A DNA stretch of 5,018 bases from an uncultured Ruminococcus sp. (GTDB lineage: Bacteria > Bacillota > Clostridia > Oscillospirales > Ruminococcaceae). The stretch lies in NCBI GenBank assembly GCA_947174085.1, contig CAMWHN010000176.1, positions 1 through 5,018 on the forward strand. The letters are read 5' to 3'. Both the position numbers and the translations under genes were made by a program. Positions 1 through 5,018 of the stretch are shown one piece after another; the stretch's first letter is position 1; every line of letters starts with the position of its first letter. The notes under the pieces were generated by a model. The model saw nothing but the letters and a program-made list of their open reading frames with translations, did no database searches and had not been told where the DNA came from.

Positions 1-93
1 TGGCTTAGCAGTGAGAACAATTCCAACTGCTAGTGTAATCAACGAAAATAAATTCGTATACAAAAAGCTTTTTAAATTTAATTTACCAAACAT
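1..93 (-). CDS. N-terminus of a small secreted, membrane or signalling peptide gene, cut by the window edge
   Basis: This is the first 31 codons of a gene that continues beyond base 1; there is no stop in the visible part. The ATG at 91-93 follows a perfect AGGAGG with a 9-base spacer, so the start is well supported. The peptide begins MFGKLNLKSFLYTN (two lysines near positions 4 and 8, amphipathic), continues into a hydrophobic stretch from about 15 to 28 (LFSLITLAVGIVLT), and is cut after AKP. That is the shape of a signal peptide or a single membrane helix. It also resembles in outline the leader of AgrD-type cyclic-peptide precursors of Clostridia, in which a short basic/hydrophobic leader precedes a Cys-containing core. 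The core that would decide this lies outside the window. It lies 53 bases after the transglutaminase gene on the same strand with no clear terminator between, so it may be read through from the operon or have its own promoter. I do not recognise the family; coding status is fairly sure, function is not. Confidence 0.7.
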   Translation of the reverse strand, partial: MFGKLNLKSFLYTNLFSLITLAVGIVLTAKP

Positions 94-146
94 GATATAA
101 AACCTCCTAATTTATAATTATTTTTTAAATTATATTATTCATAAAA
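94..146. other. AT-rich gap between the transglutaminase-like gene and the left-edge gene
   Basis: These 53 bases are almost pure A/T apart from the AGGAGG. No G/C stem followed by a T run is present, so no intrinsic terminator can be called and readthrough from the operon is likely. AATTTA and TAAATT around 112-131 could pair, but only through A-T pairs. TATAAT strings occur on the minus strand at 129-134 and 146-151, neither with a good -35 at the right distance. Confidence 0.5.
103..108 (-). promoter_or_regulatory. Strong Shine-Dalgarno site of the left-edge gene
   Basis: The plus strand reads cctcct here, giving a perfect AGGAGG on the minus strand, 9 bases before the ATG at 93. It is the best ribosome binding site in the window and the main reason to accept the truncated gene as real. 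Its strength, compared with the weaker sites of the three upstream genes, suggests the left-edge product is made in larger amounts per transcript; that is inference. Confidence 0.8.
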
Positions 147-2756
147 TTATAAATAATGTCTCAGCCATTTGAAATAAAATTTCTTAAACAGCGTTGCATC
201 TTGGTACATGCCTTTCGCTAATCTATTCGCCGTATTGCTTAAATAATGTAATTCGCCATTAGATAACGGGTGCGGACTGTAACGCAATTTTGCGCCAATT
301 TGAACTGCCATAGAAACAGTAAAATAAGAATCCATATATTTTGCGCATAATTTTTCAGATTCTTCAATTAATTCTCCAATCGTAACAGAGCGAGTATGTA
401 CGCCACATTCGGACATTAATTTTGCAAAATATTGATAAGCATATTTAGAAGCTTGATTTTTATCTTCCTGTGTTAATTTTATTTGATGTTTCCGGAGTGC
501 GATTAATCTTGCAATTCTGAAAATTAATATAATAACACAAACTATTGCAGAAATGCTTAATATAATTACTATTGCAATAAATTTTGGAGATATTTCTCTT
601 GTTTGAGTAATTTCTTCTGTTGTTGGCATTTCTTCTGTTGTTCTATAATCTTCCGTAGAAACAAATATTGTTGCAGGGTCTGTTACTTTTTCTGTGATAA
701 TACTATTTTCTATTGAAACAGATGGTGCTGTAAAATAAGAAAATGTAAATTCAAACGGAATCCAGCCAATGCCGTTAATATAAATTTCTGTCCAAGCATG
801 CGCATTACTGTCCAGAATTTCAGAAACATAGGCAGTATTCCCGTCTAATTCTGTTTGATTTAATACATTGCGAGAACAATCAATCATATAGCCTTCGCAA
901 TATCTTGCCGGAATCCCTGCCATACGAGCTAATACCGTTCCGGCTGTCGCATAATGTTCACAATAGCCTTTTTTATTTTGTAATAAAAAATAAGAAACAT
1001 GGTCTTGATTAACAGGTGTTTTCCCTGGAGCAAGCGTGTAAGAAACGCTATTGCAAATTCTTTCACGAATTGCTTGTAATTTTGCAATAATTTCTGACGG
1101 AGAAGCTGTCTTGGCATTAAAATTTTCAAATAAATCTGCATAAATATTTCTAATATTCTGCATATCTGGTGTATCTGGCAAATTTATCTCTTGTTCATAA
1201 ACAAAATCAGAATAGCCACTGCCACAGAGAATGCCTGCTTGGGAAACCTCTGGTGTAAAAGTATTATTTCCATAATATAACATATTAAGCTGATTGTTTT
1301 TTGGTAGCCAAACAGAATTATTTTCAGAATTTTCTAATATATTTGATAACATATCAATTGCAGAACTACCTGTATGTATTAACAGATTGGCAATATTTGT
1401 ACTAGTAACAGAATCCGGATTCATGAAAATTTGTTCATAATCCGCACCGCCTGTAATAGAATAATGACTTGTATTTGTTATTATTTCATTTAGATTACAG
1501 GAAATATCTTCATTCCTGCGAAATCCATACGGAATGCATTTTTCTAAAATACCTGTTGTATGATAAAGCGATAATTGCAAGTCATGTAATTCTGGAGCTG
1601 TATAATATAAAAATTCTTCCGGATAATAATTTAATTCCTGAAATATATCAAATATATTTGCCTGTGAGTTGTCCTGATAAATTTCCTCCGGCAAAATTGT
1701 CCAATTTGTACCGTTATATATATGCCCTGTTCTGTATTTTAAATAAATTCTGCTATCAGGATTTTCAGAAAAAGCAATGCTTGTGACTGGTATATCTTCA
1801 TAGATTTTTTCATCAACAGCACCCAGTGTAATTAATTCTTGATTATCATCATAGCCAGTATAATTCTCTCCATAATCGTCTAAAATTGTTGTATCTGATA
1901 ATGCAAGTGAAGCAACATAATTTTTAAAATCTGTTCTTAATTGTTTCACAGATTCCGGACGTTCATAATTGCTGACATGTAATAATAATTCGGCTAGTAT
2001 TAATAAAATTAATAATATGCTTAATATTGCAATGCCTGTATCTTCCGCAAGCATAAATCGCATATGTGACACTGGAAAAAATATATTTTTCCTACGCAGA
2101 AATCCTGTTTTGCTAGCATGTGTAATGCTAGAGCTTGCTAATTGAATTGCCATCATAGAAAACCAGAATGCAACTAATGACAAGGCAAAGCCATGATTTG
2201 GGACAATTCCGAAAAATAAGCCGATTTCCACAAATGGAAACGTAACTAACATGCTTAATAAAAAATTCTGGTATCTTAATACTGCGAAACATAACATCCA
2301 AATAATTGGAAATATCAGAAAGCATAAGATACAAGTTACACTAGAAATTTCAGAATATAGGCTATCTGTTGTAAAATATTCCCAATCTGTTTCATAAATT
2401 GTCTGACACAACGTATTTGTAAAATACATTAGACCGCTAGAAACACGTTCTCTTTGTAAAAAAAACACACAACAATATGCTAAGCATATGACTAGAATTG
2501 GCACAAACCCACTGCGTGGCTTCATAGCGCAATAAGAAAAAAATAAAAATAAAGCTAACATAACAGCAATTAAAACAGGAAGTGAATATGACAGCGAAAA
2601 CATACTCAAAAATGTAAAAATACTGCTGAAAATTCCTACAAATGCAACTATTAATAATAAAAATTTTTTCCTGTGCCTGTGATGATTTTGTAAAGCCATC
2701 GAAAATGTACTTTCTACATGTACGCCTTTTTCTGTAATAGAAACTTGTTGTTTCAT
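147..2756 (-). CDS. Membrane-anchored transglutaminase-like protein with eight predicted helices (TgpA/YebA-like)
   Basis: An 869-residue polytopic protein of the bacterial transglutaminase-like class found beside moxR and DUF58 genes. A basic cytoplasmic N-terminus (HHRHRKK, 25-31) leads into seven predicted helices at about 32-52, 58-76, 84-101, 139-159, 164-185, 188-206 and 239-260. Positively charged loops (K79/R81, R221-K223) fit an N-in topology. Residues 261-724 would then be outside the membrane; helix eight is about 725-748, and a basic 120-residue tail (about 750-869) returns to the cytoplasm, in the place DUF4129 holds in relatives. The papain-like core spans about 560-672: C599 in NKKGYCEHYATA, H653 in NAHAWTEIYING, and E669 in GWIPFEFT at the usual Asp position. 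A Thr/Glu-rich stalk (about 690-720) links core and last helix. The start has GAGGTT six bases upstream. The gene begins 18 bases after DUF58 and is probably cotranscribed. Cross-linking, proteolysis and another acyl transfer are all possible; the substrate is unknown. Confidence 0.92.
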   Translation of the reverse strand: MKQQVSITEKGVHVESTFSMALQNHHRHRKKFLLLIVAFVGIFSSIFTFLSMFSLSYSLPVLIAVMLALFLFFSYCAMKPRSGFVPILVICLAYCCVFFLQRERVSSGLMYFTNTLCQTIYETDWEYFTTDSLYSEISSVTCILCFLIFPIIWMLCFAVLRYQNFLLSMLVTFPFVEIGLFFGIVPNHGFALSLVAFWFSMMAIQLASSSITHASKTGFLRRKNIFFPVSHMRFMLAEDTGIAILSILLILLILAELLLHVSNYERPESVKQLRTDFKNYVASLALSDTTILDDYGENYTGYDDNQELITLGAVDEKIYEDIPVTSIAFSENPDSRIYLKYRTGHIYNGTNWTILPEEIYQDNSQANIFDIFQELNYYPEEFLYYTAPELHDLQLSLYHTTGILEKCIPYGFRRNEDISCNLNEIITNTSHYSITGGADYEQIFMNPDSVTSTNIANLLIHTGSSAIDMLSNILENSENNSVWLPKNNQLNMLYYGNNTFTPEVSQAGILCGSGYSDFVYEQEINLPDTPDMQNIRNIYADLFENFNAKTASPSEIIAKLQAIRERICNSVSYTLAPGKTPVNQDHVSYFLLQNKKGYCEHYATAGTVLARMAGIPARYCEGYMIDCSRNVLNQTELDGNTAYVSEILDSNAHAWTEIYINGIGWIPFEFTFSYFTAPSVSIENSIITEKVTDPATIFVSTEDYRTTEEMPTTEEITQTREISPKFIAIVIILSISAIVCVIILIFRIARLIALRKHQIKLTQEDKNQASKYAYQYFAKLMSECGVHTRSVTIGELIEESEKLCAKYMDSYFTVSMAVQIGAKLRYSPHPLSNGELHYLSNTANRLAKGMYQDATLFKKFYFKWLRHYL

Positions 2757-2762
2757 AAATTT

Positions 2763-2768
2763 AACCTC
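2763..2768 (-). promoter_or_regulatory. Ribosome binding site of the transglutaminase-like gene
   Basis: GAGGTT on the minus strand, six bases before the ATG at 2756, within the 18-base gap after the DUF58 stop (TAG at 2775-2777). It supports the long start beginning MKQQVSI, which keeps the basic cytoplasmic N-terminus ahead of the first helix. Confidence 0.7.
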
Positions 2769-2774
2769 ATATTT

Positions 2775-3959
2775 CTAAATAATAATTCTGGAAATATTTT
2801 CTATCAATTCTGTGGGACGTATCACTTGTAAATTCACCCAATCAGAACTTTGAGAAATAGATTCTTCTGTCATGACAAGTAAATTTTTTTGATTTGCATT
2901 TACTTGCTGTTCTAATACATGTAATAATTCTCCTGTAATATCATTTGTGACAAGTGTAACAGAAGAAAATTGCTGTCCAAATAATCCATCCCGCAAGCCT
3001 TGTGCATTGCATGTCATATATTCTAAGGCATGATATAATTCACCGAACATTACTTGTAAATTCTGTGTTGATGCTAATCTTTTAATCATTAATTTATCTT
3101 GTTTGCTGTCATACCATGCCAGAGAAAAAATAATATGATTTTTTTCTGCTAACTGAAACGCAATTGAATAAATTAGCGTTAGCATTGCTTGTGCTTGTTT
3201 CATACGCTGAATGCCGTCTGGCACTGTCTGGGGAAGATATTCGACTGCTAGTAATACTTGTTTTTCAATTGGAAAACCAAATTCTTTGACAAATAATATA
3301 TCTTCTGATTTAGAACTTAATTTCCAGTGGATTCTGCTAACAGCATCACCGGCATGATATTCCCGAATATTAAAAATTTCAGATGGGTCATCACCGGCTT
3401 TATTGGCATATTGATTACTTTCGGGCGCATAGACAGCCTCGGCTTCTTCTAGTAACGGAATATATTTTTTTTCTGGTAATACTAGTAATTCTAACATGGG
3501 GTTTGGTTTTCTAATTTTTGTACTGAAAATATAAAAATAATCAAATGCTTTGATTTTTTCTAAGCAAATCTGCACAGCTCCGCAACAATCCGGTTTTACA
3601 TAAAACGTCAATCTTGTAGTATTTTTTGCATGTAAGGGGAATTTAAGCTTGATAATTTCTGATTTATCGCTGAATACATGCCGAATTTTAACAGTAATAT
3701 ATGCTTTTGGAAAAAATAACGGACAGCGATTTTCTATTAAAATAGACACTGGAATAGATTCATTGACATTACAAGACGATACACTACATGTCAAAGATGC
3801 ACTAGATTTTAATTTTAGCCAAAATAAACAAATTTTTAATAATACTGGCAATACTAGAGATGCCAATAATACTACTAATGCCAAAGAATCTATATATAAC
3901 ACATAAAAAATAATTAAGCCAATTAAAAATAGTAAATAACATAATTTTACACGAAACAT
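2775..3959 (-). CDS. DUF58 family membrane protein, partner of MoxR ATPase
   Basis: A 394-residue protein with two adjacent N-terminal helices (about 5-23 and 26-49) and a soluble body expected in the cytoplasm. A beta-rich segment (about 55-150, with NESIPVSILIENRCP typical of the family's beta-sandwich) precedes the DUF58 signature at about 199-227: REYHAGDAVSRIHWKLSS with G204-D205 and H211-W212-K213, then VKEF. The remainder (about 233-394) fits the von Willebrand A-like fold of the family, but the first metal-site position reads VLLAVEYLP, with E240 where an Asp is usual and no DxSxS. Family knowledge: DUF58 proteins are encoded next to moxR genes and are thought to be clients or adaptors of the MoxR ATPase; their biochemical role is unsettled. 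Eight bases separate it from the moxR stop and its ribosome binding site overlaps the moxR 3' end, so translation is probably coupled. Family assignment is firm; mechanism is not. Confidence 0.92.
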   Translation of the reverse strand: MFRVKLCYLLFLIGLIIFYVLYIDSLALVVLLASLVLPVLLKICLFWLKLKSSASLTCSVSSCNVNESIPVSILIENRCPLFFPKAYITVKIRHVFSDKSEIIKLKFPLHAKNTTRLTFYVKPDCCGAVQICLEKIKAFDYFYIFSTKIRKPNPMLELLVLPEKKYIPLLEEAEAVYAPESNQYANKAGDDPSEIFNIREYHAGDAVSRIHWKLSSKSEDILFVKEFGFPIEKQVLLAVEYLPQTVPDGIQRMKQAQAMLTLIYSIAFQLAEKNHIIFSLAWYDSKQDKLMIKRLASTQNLQVMFGELYHALEYMTCNAQGLRDGLFGQQFSSVTLVTNDITGELLHVLEQQVNANQKNLLVMTEESISQSSDWVNLQVIRPTELIENISRIII

Positions 3960-3967
3960 AAAAATAA

Positions 3968-4930
3968 TTAATCTCCCTCTGGTACAGGTACAGTAGAAAG
4001 AATTTCTTTTACAATTTTTCTGCTCTGTTCGCCGTCATCTGTGCCGTGTAATAATAATCTATGACAAAATACGTCTGCACAAACAAATGAAATATCATCT
4101 GGTAATAAATAATCTCTACCCTGCGCCCATGCGCAAGCTTTTGCCATTTGCATTAACGCAATAGACCCACGGGGACTAATTCCAAGTCTAATTTCTGTGT
4201 GATTACGAGTCGCTTGAATTAAATTTATAATATATTGATATATCATATCACTGACATATACATGTTCTACTTCACGGCGCATTTCTAAAAGTATTTCTGT
4301 ATCAGCAGTTGGTTCTACGTCTTCCAGCGGATTAGAAGTCTGTCTTGCTTTTAGCATACCAATTTCATGTTCTGCTGACGGATAGCCAAGAGATAATCTA
4401 ACAAGAAATCTATCTAATTGCGATTCCGGCAATTTTTGTGTTCCAACACAAGTTATAGGGTTCTGTGTTGCAATCACGATATGAGGTTTTGGCAAAGGAT
4501 ATGTCATGCCGTCTATCGTAACGGCACTTTCTTCCATTAGTTCTAGTAATGCAGACTGTGTTTTACTAGAGGTTCTATTAATTTCGTCAGCAAGTAATAA
4601 ATTACAGAACGCTACACCTTTTTTAAATACAAATTTGTCAGTATTTTTTTGATACATAGTAAAGCCTGTTACGTCCGTTGGCAAAACATCTGGAGTGAAC
4701 TGGACACGCTTGCATGACAACGAGAGTGTTCTGGAAATTGCAAGTGCAAGTGTTGTTTTTCCAACCCCAGGCATGTCCTCCAGCAAAACATGTCCCCCTG
4801 CTAAAATTGCAAGTAATATCTTGAAAATAACATCATCTTTGCCATTGATAGCTTTCGAGATTTCTGCTAACATTCTTTGTAATTCTGGTTGCCGAATCTG
4901 GACACGCATTGTTTTTTGAGTAAATATCAT
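3968..4930 (-). CDS. MoxR-family AAA+ ATPase
   Basis: A cytoplasmic AAA+ ATPase of the MoxR group, about 320 residues, the usual length. All nucleotide-handling motifs are intact; numbering here counts from the alternative TTG at 4933, so subtract one for the ATG start. Walker A is DMPGVGKTTLA (53-63, K59/T60); Walker B is LLLADEINR (112-120, D116/E117); sensor 1 is VIATQNP (N158). The arginine-finger region is LPESQLDRFLVRL (R175) and sensor 2 is GISPRGSIAL (R255). The protein is therefore expected to hydrolyse ATP. MoxR proteins act as chaperone-like remodellers on von Willebrand A-type partners; the partner here is most likely the DUF58 protein encoded next. It is the first gene after the promoter at 4964-4992. 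The ATG at 4928-4930 is chosen because AGGA lies seven bases before it; TTG at 4933 would add one residue with a four-base spacer. The stop is TAA at 3968-3970. Confidence 0.95.
   Translation of the reverse strand: MIFTQKTMRVQIRQPELQRMLAEISKAINGKDDVIFKILLAILAGGHVLLEDMPGVGKTTLALAISRTLSLSCKRVQFTPDVLPTDVTGFTMYQKNTDKFVFKKGVAFCNLLLADEINRTSSKTQSALLELMEESAVTIDGMTYPLPKPHIVIATQNPITCVGTQKLPESQLDRFLVRLSLGYPSAEHEIGMLKARQTSNPLEDVEPTADTEILLEMRREVEHVYVSDMIYQYIINLIQATRNHTEIRLGISPRGSIALMQMAKACAWAQGRDYLLPDDISFVCADVFCHRLLLHGTDDGEQSRKIVKEILSTVPVPEGD
3973..3977 (-). promoter_or_regulatory. Ribosome binding site of the DUF58 gene, inside the end of moxR
   Basis: The minus strand reads AGAGGGAGATTAATT across the moxR stop. 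GGGAG (3977 to 3973) lies within the last moxR codons and leaves a 13-base spacer to the ATG at 3959, longer than usual. No better purine-rich site lies nearer. Placement inside moxR suggests that ribosomes finishing moxR help start DUF58; this is inference. Confidence 0.5.
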
Positions 4931-4937
4931 CAAATCA

Positions 4938-4941
4938 TCCT
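4938..4941 (-). promoter_or_regulatory. Ribosome binding site that decides the moxR start
   Basis: The minus strand reads GAAAGGATGATTTGATG. AGGA (4941 to 4938) is seven bases from the ATG at 4930 but only four from the in-frame TTG at 4933, favouring the ATG. The ATG that overlaps the AGGA itself (4938-4936) is out of frame. Confidence 0.6.
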
Positions 4942-4963
4942 TTCTGAAGAATCTATTTTTTTA

Positions 4964-4992
4964 ATTATAGCATTTTTTTTCTTAAAATGCAA
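4964..4992 (-). promoter_or_regulatory. Sigma-A type promoter of the moxR operon, extended -10
   Basis: On the minus strand TTGCAT (4992-4987) and a perfect TATAAT (4969-4964) are 17 bases apart, the optimal spacer. The bases before the -10 are TGC, giving the TGn extended -10 common in Firmicutes, which would offset a -35 matching the consensus only at TTG. Transcription would begin near 4957, leaving an untranslated leader of roughly 25-30 bases, enough for the ribosome binding site but not for a riboswitch. The spacer is A-rich (run of eight A). No other well-placed promoter precedes the DUF58 or transglutaminase genes, so this one probably drives all three. Confidence 0.75.
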
Positions 4993-5013
4993 TAGTTTTT
5001 TAGTCCCACTATT
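4991..5013. repeat. Short inverted repeat overlapping and upstream of the moxR promoter -35
   Basis: AATAGT (4991-4996) and ACTATT (5008-5013) are exact inverted copies with an 11-base centre that includes a TCCC/GGGA tract. The inner arm overlaps the last two bases of the -35, where a dimeric regulator could act. The six-base AT-rich arms are short enough to arise by chance in such a sequence, and the stem is too weak for a terminator by itself. The operator role is a guess. Confidence 0.3.
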
Positions 5014-5018
5014 AATAA

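Noticed and set aside
112..131. AATTTA/TAAATT inverted repeat as a terminator
   Set aside because: The stem would be only A-T pairs with no following T run in the direction of transcription, and it sits just ahead of a strong ribosome binding site.
129..174. TATAAT strings that could form a separate promoter for the left-edge gene
   Set aside because: The 146-151 string has only TTTCAA at the 17-base distance and the 129-134 string has ATTATT; both are poor -35 boxes, and TATAAT is easily met by chance in such AT-rich sequence. A separate promoter is possible but not supported.
929..1141. Open frame on the minus strand inside the transglutaminase-like gene
   Set aside because: It overlaps the catalytic Cys region of a clear gene in another frame and has no domain or ribosome binding site of its own.
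1469..1786. Plus-strand open frame of 105 codons
   Set aside because: Antisense shadow of the extracytoplasmic region of the transglutaminase-like gene; composition is biased by the AT-rich sense codons and no start signal is seen.
2128..2334. Minus-strand open frame of 68 codons
   Set aside because: Out-of-frame shadow of the helix-rich N-terminal part of the transglutaminase-like gene.
2475..2489. ATATGC-TAA-GCATAT palindrome
   Set aside because: A short perfect repeat inside the third helix of the transglutaminase-like gene; explained by coding sequence and not repeated elsewhere.
3649..3906. Plus-strand open frame of 85 codons opposite the DUF58 gene
   Set aside because: Antisense shadow of the DUF58 N-terminal helices and beta-rich segment, with no recognisable protein.
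4695..4919. Plus-strand open frame of 74 codons opposite the moxR 5' end
   Set aside because: Antisense to the Walker A region, whose sense frame has all the expected motifs.
4931..4933. TTG as the moxR start codon
   Set aside because: It adds one residue before a well-spaced ATG and sits only four bases from the AGGA; the ATG is the simpler choice.

Overview
The window carries an AT-rich, almost fully coding stretch in which every supported gene lies on the minus strand. The strong Shine-Dalgarno sequences, short intergenic gaps, sigma-A-like promoter and low GC point to a Firmicute. The style of the MoxR and transglutaminase proteins suggests a gut or rumen Clostridia lineage such as Ruminococcus or a relative. 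The genus is an inference from general likeness only.

Read in the direction of transcription (right to left), the layout is as follows. A promoter with a perfect TATAAT and an extended -10 TG (4964-4992) has a short inverted repeat around and upstream of its -35 (4991-5013). It is followed by a MoxR-family AAA+ ATPase (3968-4930), then a DUF58 membrane protein (2775-3959) starting 8 bases after the moxR stop, then a large eight-helix membrane transglutaminase-like protein (147-2756) starting 18 bases after the DUF58 stop. After a 53-base AT-rich gap with no convincing terminator, a fourth reading frame starts at 93 behind a perfect AGGAGG and runs off the left edge. Its 31 visible residues form a basic, then hydrophobic, N-terminus.

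The first three genes are the widespread but poorly understood moxR - DUF58 - transglutaminase module. From family knowledge, the MoxR ATPase is expected to act as a chaperone-like remodeller on the DUF58 protein, which has a von Willebrand A-like fold and is membrane-anchored with a cytoplasmic body. The transglutaminase-like protein places a papain-like catalytic domain outside the membrane. The three together probably assemble or control an envelope activity, but the substrate cannot be read from the sequence.

The module itself is a known arrangement, and I see no clearly new system, CRISPR array, mobile element or RNA gene. The points worth a second look are the truncated fourth gene (possibly a small secreted or signalling peptide), a Glu where the transglutaminase triad usually has Asp, a large uncharacterised extracytoplasmic region, an apparently degenerate metal site in the DUF58 protein, and the inverted repeat at the promoter.
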